The position numbers were made by a program, and so were the translations under genes. Under the pieces are notes generated by a model. It worked only from the letters and a program-made list of their open reading frames with translations. It was not told where the DNA came from and searched no databases. 64,000 nucleotides of DNA from Mycobacterium paraseoulense (GTDB taxonomy: Bacteria; Actinomycetota; Actinomycetes; Mycobacteriales; Mycobacteriaceae): assembly GCF_010731655.1 (NCBI RefSeq), contig NZ_AP022619.1, forward strand, positions 5,332,001 through 5,396,000. The letters are read 5' to 3'. This document shows positions 27,690 to 35,940 of the stretch, piece after piece (within the stretch, counting starts at the first letter, position 1; each line of letters begins with the position of its first letter).

Positions 27690-29789
27690 ATGCCGATGCT
27701 CGCCGACGCCTTGACCGCCGAGCTGGACGACGAGCAGCGCGAGGCGGTGCTGGCTCCGCGCGGACCGGTCTGCGTGCTCGCGGGCGCCGGGACGGGCAAG
27801 ACCCGCACCATCACACACCGGATCGCCCAGCTGGTGGCGAGCGGTCATGTGGCCGCCGGGCAGGTGCTGGCGGTCACCTTCACCCAGCGCGCGGCGGGGG
27901 AGATGCGTTCCCGGCTGCGGATGCTGGACGCCGCCGCGGGCACCGACACCGGCGTCGGCGGGGTGCAGGCCCTGACGTTTCACGCCGCGGCGCACCGGCA
28001 GCTGCGGTACTTCTGGCCGCGGGTGGTCGGGGACACCGGCTGGCAGCTGCTGGACACCAAGTTCGCGGTGGTGGCGCGGGCGGCCAGCCGCTCCCGGATC
28101 AACGCCAGCACCGATGACGTCCGCGACCTGGCGGGCGAGATCGAATGGGCCAAGGCGTCGCTGATCAGCCCCGAGGAGTACCCGGCCGCCGTGGCCGAGG
28201 CGGGGCGCGACATCCCGCTGGACGCGGCCCGGGTCGCGACGGTGTATGCCGCCTACGAGGCGCTGAAGGTCCGCGACGAATCGGTGACGCTGCTCGACTT
28301 CGACGACCTGCTGCTGCACACCGCGGCCGCGATCGAGAACGACGCCGCCGTGGCCGATGAGTTCCGCGGCCGCTACCGGTGTTTCGTCGTCGACGAATAC
28401 CAGGACGTCACCCCTCTGCAGCAGCGGGTGCTGACGGCGTGGCTGGGCGACCGGGACGACCTGACCGTCGTCGGCGACGCCAACCAGACCATCTACTCGT
28501 TCACCGGGGCCTCGCCCCGCTTCCTGCTCGACTTCTCGCGGCGGTATCCCGACGCCACCGTGGTCCGTCTGGAGCGCGACTACCGCTCCACCCCGCAGGT
28601 GGTGTCGTTGGCCAACCAGGTGATCGCCGCGGCCCGCGGCCGGGTCGCCGGCAGCAAGCTGCACCTGTTGGGGCAACGCCCGCCGGGCCCGGCGCCGTCG
28701 TTTCACGAATATCCCGACGAACCGGCCGAGGCCGCCGCGGTCGCCGCCTCGATCGCCCGGCTGATCGAATCTGGTACGCCGCCGCCGGAGATTGCCGTGC
28801 TGTACCGGGTCAACGCGCAGTCCGAGGCCTACGAGGAGGCGCTGACCGAGGCGGGCATCCCGTATCAGGTCCGCGGCGGCGAGGGGTTCTTCACCCGGCA
28901 GGAGATCAAGCAGGCGCTGTTGGCGCTGCAGCGGGCGGCCGAGCGCGGCGCCGAGGGGCCGCTGCCCGCGGTCGTGCGGGCGGTCCTGGAGCCCCTCGGG
29001 CTGACCGCCGAGCCGCCGGTCGGCACCCGCGCCCGGGAGCGGTGGGAGGCGCTGACCGCGCTCGCCGAGTTGGTCGACGACGAGGTGGCCCAGCGCCCAC
29101 AGCTGGAGCTCACGGGCCTGCTGACGGAACTCCGGCTGCGGGCCGACGCGCGGCACCCGCCGGTAGTGCGGGGCGTGACGCTGGCGTCACTGCACGCCGC
29201 CAAGGGCCTGGAGTGGGATGCGGTGTTCTTGGTCGGGCTGGCCGACGGCACGCTGCCCATCTCGCACGCGTTGGCACACGGGCCCGAAAGCGAGGCCGTT
29301 GAAGAGGAGCGCCGGCTGCTCTACGTCGGAATCACCAGGGCACGAACGCATTTGGCGCTCAGCTGGGCGCTGGCCCGCAGCCCGGGCGGGCGGCAGGGCC
29401 GCAAGCCGTCGCGGTTCCTCAACGGGATCGCGCCGCAGGCCCGCGCCGACACCGCGCCGGGCCGGCCCCGACGCAACCGGGGACCCGCACCCCGCTGCCG
29501 GATCTGCAACAAGGACCTGTCCACCGCCGCGGCGGTCATGCTGCGGCGCTGCGAAACGTGTGCCGCCGACGTCGACGAGGAGTTGCTGCTGCGGCTCAAG
29601 GCATGGCGGCTGGACATCGCCAAGGAGCAGAAGGTGCCCGCCTATGTGGTGTTCACCGACAACACGCTGATCGCGATCGCCGAGCTGCGCCCCGACGACG
29701 AGGACGCGCTGATCGCGATCCCCGGCATCGGCGCGCGCAAGCTGGAACAGTACGGACCCGACGTGCTGGAGCTGGTGCGCGGCCGCTGA
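27690..29789 (+). CDS. uvrD2: DNA helicase UvrD2
   Basis: A 699-residue SF1 helicase. Walker [15 protein letters not shown] lies near residue 32, followed by [12 protein letters not shown], motif [56 protein letters not shown] and [10 protein letters not shown]. The C-terminal extension has a zinc-type tetracysteine (CRICNKDLS ... RRCETC) followed by an HRDC domain ([16 protein letters not shown]). This layout is specific to mycobacterial UvrD2, an essential enzyme. The ATG at 27690 aligns with the known start; ATGs at 27681 and 27696 are alternatives. Confidence 0.95.
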   Translation: MPMLADALTAELDDEQREAVLAPRGPVCVLAGAGTGKTRTITHRIAQLVASGHVAAGQVLAVTFTQRAAGEMRSRLRMLDAAAGTDTGVGGVQALTFHAAAHRQLRYFWPRVVGDTGWQLLDTKFAVVARAASRSRINASTDDVRDLAGEIEWAKASLISPEEYPAAVAEAGRDIPLDAARVATVYAAYEALKVRDESVTLLDFDDLLLHTAAAIENDAAVADEFRGRYRCFVVDEYQDVTPLQQRVLTAWLGDRDDLTVVGDANQTIYSFTGASPRFLLDFSRRYPDATVVRLERDYRSTPQVVSLANQVIAAARGRVAGSKLHLLGQRPPGPAPSFHEYPDEPAEAAAVAASIARLIESGTPPPEIAVLYRVNAQSEAYEEALTEAGIPYQVRGGEGFFTRQEIKQALLALQRAAERGAEGPLPAVVRAVLEPLGLTAEPPVGTRARERWEALTALAELVDDEVAQRPQLELTGLLTELRLRADARHPPVVRGVTLASLHAAKGLEWDAVFLVGLADGTLPISHALAHGPESEAVEEERRLLYVGITRARTHLALSWALARSPGGRQGRKPSRFLNGIAPQARADTAPGRPRRNRGPAPRCRICNKDLSTAAAVMLRRCETCAADVDEELLLRLKAWRLDIAKEQKVPAYVVFTDNTLIAIAELRPDDEDALIAIPGIGARKLEQYGPDVLELVRGR

Positions 29790-29808
29790 CCGGTGAAGGC
29801 GCAGGTCA

Positions 29809-29847
29809 GAAAATCGGTTGTGGCGAACGGCGGCTACGATCTACCCT
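29809..29847 (+). promoter_or_regulatory. probable whiB7 promoter with AT-rich WhiB7 site
   Basis: GAAAATC (29809-29815) lies just before TTGTGG (29818-29823, possible -35), with TACCCT (29842-29847) 18 bases downstream as a -10. An AT-rich patch immediately upstream of the -35 is the known signature of WhiB7-SigA autoregulated promoters. The exact start site cannot be read from sequence. Confidence 0.5.
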
Positions 29848-29889
29848 CGAAACCGCGTTCTGCGCGCTAACGGGAAGGAGGTGGCCACG

Positions 29890-30054
29890 ATGATCAACGA
29901 CGCGTTCGATGTGGGCGTGGCCGCCGCGGCACTGCCCGCGCGCACCTTCCACGCCGCCCACACCGCTACGCCGGCGGCCGCGCTCAAGCATCGCGCCGCC
30001 GCCGCCGCGACGCACGCGTCCGCGGGACTCGAGGTCCACCGAATGGCCACCTGA
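29890..30054 (+). CDS. whiB7 leader peptide (upstream ORF)
   Basis: A 54-codon, alanine-rich reading frame (begins MINDAFDVGVAAAALPA, ends HRMAT) with a strong AAGGAG site 9 bases before its ATG. It lies in the 405-base leader between uvrD2 and whiB7 and stops 19 bases before the attenuator hairpin. In other mycobacteria whiB7 is induced by ribosome-targeting antibiotics because stalling on such a leader ORF changes folding of the mRNA. The peptide itself probably has no other role. Confidence 0.7.
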   Translation: MINDAFDVGVAAAALPARTFHAAHTATPAAALKHRAAAAATHASAGLEVHRMAT

Positions 30055-30073
30055 CAGCCCGGTTTCACCGAAC

Positions 30074-30114
30074 GGCCACGGACCCGAAGTCAAAGGATCC
30101 GTGGCCACAGTTTT
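30074..30114 (+). terminator. whiB7 leader attenuator hairpin
   Basis: A 9-bp perfect stem (GGCCACGGA at 30074-30082, TCCGTGGCC at 30098-30106) followed by ACAGTTTT. It sits between the leader ORF stop (30054) and whiB7 (30195), so it should end transcription unless it is prevented from folding. The octamer GTGGCCAC occurs both at the leader ORF start (29881-29888) and in the right arm (30101-30108). It is self-complementary, so the two copies could pair as an alternative structure. Confidence 0.7.
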
Positions 30115-30194
30115 AGGGCGTCCAGTTTTCACAGCCCGCAACCTGGTCCGGATCAGAAGAAGGAAGCCCCGACCAGGAAGCAGGTGAGCAGGAC

Positions 30195-30467
30195 ATGTCG
30201 GTACAGACAGTCGCCCGACAGCCGTCGCCGGTGTTGCCGTGCCACGCCGGCGATCCCGACCTCTGGTTCGCCGAGACCCCGGCCGACCTCGAGCGCGCCA
30301 AGGCGCTCTGCGCGGGCTGCCCGATCCGCCGCCAGTGCCTGGCGGCGGCGCTGGAGCGGGCCGAGCCCTGGGGTGTATGGGGCGGGGAGATCTTCGACAG
30401 GGGCTCGATCCTGAGCTTCAAACGACCGCGCGGACGTCCCCGCAAAGTCGACGGGGTCGCGGCTTAG
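30195..30467 (+). CDS. whiB7: antibiotic-resistance regulator WhiB7
   Basis: A 90-residue Wbl regulator with cluster cysteines at 16, 39, 42 and 48, the EPWGVWGG turn, and a C-terminal AT-hook RGRPRK near residue 80, which defines WhiB7. It activates intrinsic resistance genes (erm, tap, eis and others) with SigA at promoters with AT-rich upstream sites, and activates itself. AGCAGGAC precedes the ATG. Its stop overlaps the stop of the convergent ABC1-kinase gene by four bases. Confidence 0.96.
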   Translation: MSVQTVARQPSPVLPCHAGDPDLWFAETPADLERAKALCAGCPIRRQCLAAALERAEPWGVWGGEIFDRGSILSFKRPRGRPRKVDGVAA

Positions 30468-31807
30468 ACGATCGCGCTGTCGGGCTCGGCGAAGCCGGGG
30501 ATCAGCTCCTCGGAGAGCGCCTTGATCGGCACCCGCGCGTCCAGCTGGCACAGGATCGCGGCCACCGACGCGATGACGCGCATCGGGATGGCCAGCTTCG
30601 GCGGCAGGTCCATCTGCCGGGCGGTCTTGATCTGCGACACCGACCGGTCAATCTGGCCCACGGTCATGCGCTGCAGCCACTTGCGCGTGTAGTGGAATTC
30701 GTCGACCTCGATGGGCTCGACGTACTGGCGCAGCATCTCGTCGATGTCGCGCACCGACACCTGCTGGCCCTTCTGGATGAAGCCCACCTTCTCCATCGTC
30801 GGCAACAGCAGGTCGTAGTTCTTGTCGCGGGCCAGGCGGATCGTCATCCCGAGCTCGATGGGATAGCCGCCGGGCAGGGGGGCCACGGCGCCGAAGTCGA
30901 TGACGCCCATCCGGTCGTCGGGCAGCAGCATGAAGTTCCCCGGGTGGGCATCGCCGTGCAGCATCCCCAGCCGGCGCGGCGCGTCGAAGGTGAGCTCGAG
31001 CAGCCGGGTGCCGATGAGGTCGCGCTGCTCGCGGGTCCCGTTGCGGATAATCTCCGCCAGCGGCAACCCCTCGATCCACTCCTGGACCACGACCTTCGGC
31101 GCGCTGGCCACGACGTGGGGTATCACGAAGTGGGGGTGGCCCTCGTAGGCCTTGGCGAAGGCGCGCTGGTTGTCGGCCTCCAGCCGATAGTCGAGTTCCA
31201 TCTCGGTGCGTTCGACCAGTTCGTCGACGATGCCCTGGACGTCGGCCCCCGGGGCGAGCTGTTTGACCACGCCGACCATCCGCTGCATGGTTTTCAGGTC
31301 GGCACGCAGCGCCTCGTCGGCGCCCGGGTACTGGATCTTGACGGCGACCGCGCGGCCGTCGGACCACACCGCCTTGTGCACCTGGCCGATGCTGGCCGAG
31401 GCGATGGGCTTGTCGTCGAACGAACTGAACCGCTCCCGCCACTTGGTGCCCAGCTGGGCGTCGAGCACCCGGTGCACCTTGTTGGCGGGCAGCGGCGGGG
31501 CGTCCTTCTGCAGCTTGGTCAACGCCTCGCGGTAGGGCTCGCCGTACTCGTCGGGGATGGCGGCCTCCATGACCGATAAGGCCTGGCCCACCTTCATCGC
31601 TCCGCCTTTGAGCTCGCCCAAGACGGTGAACAGCTGGTTGGCGGCTTTCTCCATCAGCTCGGCCTGGACTTCGTCCCTCGATTTGCCGGTCAGCCGTTTG
31701 CCGAAGCCGAGCGCCGCGCGCCCGGCGAAGCCGACCGGGATGCTGGCCAGCTTCGCGTTCCGCGCCGCCCGGCCGCGTTTGATGTCTGCCACGTATCCAT
31801 CATCCAT
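30464..31807 (-). CDS. ABC1/UbiB-family atypical kinase
   Basis: A 447-residue protein of the ABC1 (UbiB/ADCK) family. It has the characteristic KxGQ segment (GGAMKVGQALSVMEAAIP), the ATP-binding ASASIGQVHKAVW with AVKIQYPG, and the catalytic LHGDAHPGNFMLL and GVIDFGAV. Family members act as ATPases in quinone or lipid metabolism. It corresponds to Rv3197 and has the same length when started at the ATG at 31807. Convergent with whiB7. Confidence 0.92.
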   Translation of the reverse strand: MDDGYVADIKRGRAARNAKLASIPVGFAGRAALGFGKRLTGKSRDEVQAELMEKAANQLFTVLGELKGGAMKVGQALSVMEAAIPDEYGEPYREALTKLQKDAPPLPANKVHRVLDAQLGTKWRERFSSFDDKPIASASIGQVHKAVWSDGRAVAVKIQYPGADEALRADLKTMQRMVGVVKQLAPGADVQGIVDELVERTEMELDYRLEADNQRAFAKAYEGHPHFVIPHVVASAPKVVVQEWIEGLPLAEIIRNGTREQRDLIGTRLLELTFDAPRRLGMLHGDAHPGNFMLLPDDRMGVIDFGAVAPLPGGYPIELGMTIRLARDKNYDLLLPTMEKVGFIQKGQQVSVRDIDEMLRQYVEPIEVDEFHYTRKWLQRMTVGQIDRSVSQIKTARQMDLPPKLAIPMRVIASVAAILCQLDARVPIKALSEELIPGFAEPDSAIV

Positions 31808-31894
31808 GACGGCCGGCTCGGCTCGCGCTTGATCTTCACAACACCTCGTCCCCGCGCGGCTCCGCGAAGGGCGCATCCGAAGGGCGGCCAGGCC

Positions 31895-32068
31895 ATGTCA
31901 GCAAAGCAATCGCAGCACGACGCCGCGGACTCCTTGTTCAGGGCGATCATCGAGACGCTGGACAAACATCGCACCGACCGCACCTTGACCGCGGAGATCC
32001 TGCACCAGCTCGCCACGGCCTACGAATCGGTATCGACGAACGTTCCGGACCAGGGGCAGCGGGGTTAG
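31895..32068 (+). CDS. small hypothetical protein
   Basis: A 57-residue frame starting MSAKQSQHDAADSLFRAIIETL. It has two likely helices and a polar end. AGGGCGG lies about 8 bases before the ATG. It sits alone between two minus-strand genes and ends 8 bases before the convergent stop of the cyclodehydratase-like gene. Coding looks plausible from amino-acid composition only; no family is recognised. Confidence 0.5.
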   Translation: MSAKQSQHDAADSLFRAIIETLDKHRTDRTLTAEILHQLATAYESVSTNVPDQGQRG

Positions 32069-32076
32069 CTCCCGCA

Positions 32077-32952
32077 TCAGCATGCGCACAGCGGGTGCCG
32101 GGTCCATTGCCGCGCGACGATCGCGCCGGCGTTGAGATCGAATTCCAGTGTGGCGTTGAGCGTCTGGGGCGGGCCCGGATCGGGTACCGCCTCTTGCCGG
32201 CGCACCGCCGCGATCACCCGGTTCACCTGGCTGAGCGCCAGTGCCGCGGTTGCCAGCAGCGTCGCCCGGTCGGCGACCCCGACCGTTTCTCGCAGCTGCG
32301 CCGAGATGGCCGGCCAGGCGGCGTCGCGGTCCCGGCGGTGCAAGTCGGCGCAGTCCAGGCAGCTGGTCTTGCCGGGGATGACCAGCGGGCCGACCAGCCC
32401 GATGCCGTCGCGGACCCGCACCGGCAGGTGCGGGACACGCTGGGTGTGCAGGTCGCGGACCGTGCGCGGATCGGCGACCAGGTAATCGGACAGCACCATC
32501 AGGTCGACGTCGGTGGCGGACACGGTGGCGTGCGGTTGACTGGTGTGCGCGATTCGGGCTCCCGAGCAGCGCAACGCCTCGACCAGCAGGTCCGAGAGCG
32601 GGCCGCGGCCGTGGATCCGGATGGACGGTGAACGACCGCGGGACTTCGCGCATTCGGTCGCGACGCCGGCACCGATCAGCCGGGCGACCAGGTCCCTCAG
32701 GCCGTCGGCATCCAGCAGGCCGCGGTCGGCGGCGCGGCGCTGCAGCTCCGAGAGCGGCGTCGGTGAGCGCATGGACCGCAGCAACGCGGCCAATTCCGCC
32801 GCGCCCAGGCCGCCCGGGCGACGCACCAGCACGGCGCGGCGGGGATCCCAGCCGACCTGCACGGCGCCGTCGGGCCGCAGCAGCACCGGCATGGCCGGGT
32901 CCAGCGCGAAGAGAGCAGAGGCCGTCAGCGGCATGGATGCCGACTGTGCCAC
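32077..32952 (-). CDS. TOMM cyclodehydratase-like (ThiF/E1-type) protein
   Basis: A 291-residue protein corresponding to Rv3196. The C-terminal half carries blocks typical of the E1-like partner of YcaO cyclodehydratases in azole-peptide (TOMM) biosynthesis: VRDGIGLVGPLVIPGKTSCLDCADLHRRDRDAAW, with zinc-type cysteines at 198 and 201, and a terminal HPLCAC with cysteines at 289 and 291. The N-terminal half (DGAVQVGWDPRRAVLVRRP) fits the leader-binding winged helix. No YcaO, precursor peptide or dehydrogenase is adjacent, so it may bind another partner. A start at residue 7 (MPLTAS) is possible. Confidence 0.85.
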   Translation of the reverse strand: MAQSASMPLTASALFALDPAMPVLLRPDGAVQVGWDPRRAVLVRRPGGLGAAELAALLRSMRSPTPLSELQRRAADRGLLDADGLRDLVARLIGAGVATECAKSRGRSPSIRIHGRGPLSDLLVEALRCSGARIAHTSQPHATVSATDVDLMVLSDYLVADPRTVRDLHTQRVPHLPVRVRDGIGLVGPLVIPGKTSCLDCADLHRRDRDAAWPAISAQLRETVGVADRATLLATAALALSQVNRVIAAVRRQEAVPDPGPPQTLNATLEFDLNAGAIVARQWTRHPLCAC

Positions 32953-32967
32953 GCCGGTGGCGATGGG

Positions 32968-32986
32968 CCCGGTCAGTTATCCACAG
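32968..32986 (+). repeat. 19-bp direct repeat copy 1 with a perfect DnaA box
   Basis: CCCGGTCAGTTATCCACAG is identical to 33407-33425. It contains TTATCCACA (32977-32985), the E. coli-type DnaA box. It lies between the cyclodehydratase-like gene and the small secreted protein gene. Confidence 0.75.
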
Positions 32987-32999
32987 AACCGCCGGACCG

Positions 33000-33230
33000 T
33001 CAGGGTTGTCCAGCCGGTGCGGGCGGCGGCGGTGGGCACGGCTTGCCGCCGCGTATTCCAATGATCGTTCCGGTCGTCGTGGTCACCGGTCCGACCGTGA
33101 CGCCGCAGGGCCAGTTGGCCTGGTTGCCGGGATCATTCGGGTCAGGTGCCGGATCGGCTTGCGCGACCCCGGCGCTGAACGCCAGGGCGACTGTCGCCAG
33201 CCCCGCGGCGATGATTGGTTGTCTCCGCAT
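33000..33230 (-). CDS. small secreted protein
   Basis: A 76-residue exported protein. The signal peptide is MRRQPIIAAGLATVALAFSAGVAQA, with a likely cut after AQA. The mature part of about 51 residues (DPAPDPNDPGNQANWPCG onward) ends in a proline-rich PCPPPPPAPAG and contains two cysteines that could pair. GGTGGGG just before the ATG at 33230 is the ribosome-binding site; the frame can be extended upstream by three codons. No function is recognised. Confidence 0.78.
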   Translation of the reverse strand: MRRQPIIAAGLATVALAFSAGVAQADPAPDPNDPGNQANWPCGVTVGPVTTTTGTIIGIRGGKPCPPPPPAPAGQP

Positions 33231-33406
33231 TTGCCCCACCTAATATCTAGCGTCCCTAGCCAGCATGCGTTCCCAGCCTAATGGATCGGGCCGATGCGCT
33301 CGACCTCAACGGGACATCGCCCACGCTGCTCGTAGACTTCGAAACGGTGGCGTGCACTATGCGCGAATTACGTTGTGCGCACGCGCATGTTTCATGGGAC
33401 CGCCGC

Positions 33407-33425
33407 CCCGGTCAGTTATCCACAG
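33407..33425 (+). repeat. 19-bp direct repeat copy 2 with a perfect DnaA box
   Basis: Identical to 32968-32986. Here the DnaA box TTATCCACA (33416-33424) overlaps the last codons (PVDN, stop) of the DUF2342 gene, so the coding copy is probably the source of the other. The gap 33231-33411 otherwise shows nothing recognisable. Confidence 0.75.
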
Positions 33426-34749
33426 GGCCGGCGTCCGGGCCCTCGGGGTTCTCCTCGAGTTTGGCGATCGCCTCGTCGATACCGCTGGTGTCGCCGCCGA
33501 TGACCCGGTCGATGAAGCCGGCCGGCTCGTCGAGGTCCTCGGCGTCGGGCAGCAGATCGGGGTGTTGCCAGATGGCGTCGCGGGCATCCATGCCGGCGGC
33601 CTCGGTGAGGCGCTCCCACAGCGCGGCGGCTTCGCGCATCTTGCGGGGCCGTAGCTCGAGGCCCACCAGCGTCGCGAACGTCTGCTCGGCCGGGCCGCCG
33701 GTGGCGCGGCGCCGGCGCAGCGTCTCGCTGAGCGCGGCCGCCCCCGGAATCCGGTCGCCCAGGGCCGCGGTCACCACCACCTGCACCCAACCCTCGATCA
33801 ACGCGAGCAGCGTCTCGAGGCGTTCCAGCGCCTGCGTCTGCGCCGGGGTCGCCTTGGGCTCGAAAACGCCCTGCCCCAATAGGTTTTCGATGGCCGCCGG
33901 ATCGGACAGGGTCGCCGGGTTGAAGTCGCGGGCCAGCTCCTCGATCCCGCTCATGTCGATCTGCATGCCCATCGCGTAGGCCTCCACGGCGCCCAGCAGC
34001 TGGCTCGACAGCCACGGCACGTGGCCGAACAGCCGGTGGTGGGCGGCCTCTCGCGCGGCCAGGAACGTCATGATCTCGCTGCGGGGCTGCTCGAGCCCCG
34101 AGGCGAACGACTCCACTGCGTCGGGTAGGACGGCGGCAACGCCCTTGGGCCCCAACGGCAGACCGATGTCGGTCGACGTCAGCACCTCGCGGGACAACCG
34201 GCCCAGCGCCTGCCCCAGCTGGGAGCCGAAGGCCATGCCTCCCATTTGCGACATCACCGCCATCAGCGGGCCGGCCATGCCCTTGGCCTCCTCGGGCAGC
34301 GATGACGCCCATACCGTCGAAATCTGTTGTGCCATTGGGTCGCACAACCGTTTCCAAGTCTCCAACGTGTTGTCGACCCAGTCGGCCGGGCTCCAGCCCA
34401 CCGCCCTGCTGGTGCCGGCGGGCAGCGCCGTGGCGCCGTCCAGCCAGGTCTCGGCGAGGTGCACCGCGTCGGCGATCGCCGAGTGCGTCGTCGGCGGGAT
34501 AGGCGCGACGAATCCGATCGAATTCGTCGCCACCCGGCGCGCCAGTTCGTAGTTGACCGGTCCCGAGGTTTCGCCCCCGGCCATCGTGGTGCCCGCGCTG
34601 GAAAACATCTGACCCAGCTGGGTGAAGATCTGCCCGAGGTCGCCCATGCCGAAAGCGCCGAACGGATCGGAGCCGCCGGAATCGGGGTCTTTCTTCCCGG
34701 GTTTGTCGGGGTCTTCTCCGGGGGAGAAGCCGAAAGGCAGGTCAGCCAT
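33412..34749 (-). CDS. zinc-metalloprotease-like protein, DUF2342
   Basis: A 445-residue protein of the actinobacterial DUF2342 family (Rv3195 here), sometimes called zinc-dependent metalloprotease. It has a Gly/Pro-rich acidic N terminus (PFGFSPGEDPDKPGKKDPDSG), then a helical body with the conserved REAAHHRLFGHVPWLSSQ and GMQIDMSGIEELA motifs, where the histidines and a downstream glutamate could bind metal. No signal peptide is seen. The ATG at 34749 (MADLPFGF) is preferred; a GTG six codons upstream is in frame. It diverges from the PDZ/Lon protease gene. Confidence 0.88.
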   Translation of the reverse strand: MADLPFGFSPGEDPDKPGKKDPDSGGSDPFGAFGMGDLGQIFTQLGQMFSSAGTTMAGGETSGPVNYELARRVATNSIGFVAPIPPTTHSAIADAVHLAETWLDGATALPAGTSRAVGWSPADWVDNTLETWKRLCDPMAQQISTVWASSLPEEAKGMAGPLMAVMSQMGGMAFGSQLGQALGRLSREVLTSTDIGLPLGPKGVAAVLPDAVESFASGLEQPRSEIMTFLAAREAAHHRLFGHVPWLSSQLLGAVEAYAMGMQIDMSGIEELARDFNPATLSDPAAIENLLGQGVFEPKATPAQTQALERLETLLALIEGWVQVVVTAALGDRIPGAAALSETLRRRRATGGPAEQTFATLVGLELRPRKMREAAALWERLTEAAGMDARDAIWQHPDLLPDAEDLDEPAGFIDRVIGGDTSGIDEAIAKLEENPEGPDAGPVDN

Positions 34750-34843
34750 ACCGTCAACGGTACTCACCGCGGGAACGGAGCGGGCGGTCTCGGGTCAGCT
34801 TGTGGCTGAACCGGGGCGGGGGGCTCCGTCTAGTGTAATCGGC

Positions 34844-35866
34844 GTGAACAGGCGGATTCTGACCTTGATGGTCGCGCTGGTGCCGATCCTGGTCTTCGGC
34901 GTGTTGCTCGCGGTGGTGACCGTGCCGTTCGTCTCGTTGGGCCCCGGGCCGACCTTCGACACGCTCGGCGAGGTCGACGGCAAGCAGGTGGTGGCAATCG
35001 AGGGCACCACGACGCATCCGACCACCGGGCACCTGAACATGACCACGGTGTCCCAGCGGGACGAGCTGACGCTGGGCGAAGCGCTCACCCTGTGGCTTTC
35101 GGGCCAGGAGCAGCTGGTCCCGCGCGACCTGATCTACCCGCCGGGCAAGTCGCGGGACGAGGTCGACAAGGCCAACAACGCGGACTTCAAGGATTCCGAG
35201 GACAGCGCCGAGTACGCCGCCCTGGGCTACCTCAAGTACCCGGCGGCGGTGACGGTCGCCAGGGTCACCGATCCGGGCCCGTCGGCGGGCAAGCTGAAGG
35301 CCGGCGACGCGATCGACGCGGTCAACGGCGTCCCGGTGGCCGACGTGGACCAGTTCACCGGATTGCTGAAGGGCACCAAGCCCGGCCAGACCGTCATCAT
35401 CGATTACCGACGCAAGAACGAGCCGGCCGGCGTGACGCAAATTACGCTGGGCGCGAACAAGGATCGCGACTACGGCTTCCTCGGTGTGGCCGTGCTTACC
35501 GCGCCGTGGGCGCCGTTCGTCGTCGACTTCAACCTCGCCAACGTGGGCGGGCCGTCGGCCGGCTTGATGTTCAGCCTGGCGGTGGTCGACAAGCTGACCA
35601 CCGGCGATTTGGCGGGGTCGAAGTTCATCGCGGGGACCGGCACCATTTCGGCCGACGGGAAGGTCGGCCAGATCGGCGGCATCACGCACAAGATGGTCGC
35701 CGCCCACGCGGCCGGCGCGACCGTCTTTCTGGTGCCCGCCAAGAACTGCTACGAGGCCAACTCGGACAATCCGTCCGGCCTGCGCCTGGTGAAGGTCGAG
35801 ACCCTCGGCCAGGCGGTCGACGCGCTGCACGCGATCACGTCGGGGGGCCAGGCGCCGAGCTGCTGA
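34844..35866 (+). CDS. membrane PDZ/Lon-type serine protease (YlbL family)
   Basis: A 340-residue protein. It has one N-terminal transmembrane helix (about 7-29, LMVALVPILVFGVLLAVVTVP), a PDZ domain in the middle (VTDPGPSAGKLKAGDAIDAVNGVPV) and a C-terminal Lon-like proteolytic domain with catalytic Ser in GGPSAGLMFSLAVVD and Lys in GGITHKMVAAHAAG. It is probably anchored with its catalytic part outside the membrane. It corresponds to Rv3194c, same length with the GTG at 34844. It precedes the UPF0182 gene by 74 bases. Confidence 0.93.
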   Translation: MNRRILTLMVALVPILVFGVLLAVVTVPFVSLGPGPTFDTLGEVDGKQVVAIEGTTTHPTTGHLNMTTVSQRDELTLGEALTLWLSGQEQLVPRDLIYPPGKSRDEVDKANNADFKDSEDSAEYAALGYLKYPAAVTVARVTDPGPSAGKLKAGDAIDAVNGVPVADVDQFTGLLKGTKPGQTVIIDYRRKNEPAGVTQITLGANKDRDYGFLGVAVLTAPWAPFVVDFNLANVGGPSAGLMFSLAVVDKLTTGDLAGSKFIAGTGTISADGKVGQIGGITHKMVAAHAAGATVFLVPAKNCYEANSDNPSGLRLVKVETLGQAVDALHAITSGGQAPSC

Positions 35867-35940
35867 AGCGCGGCCGGGATCGCAGGTCGCGCGATGCGTA
35901 GAGTTGTCACCGTCGATCAATCGAGCAGGGAGCGTGGCCA

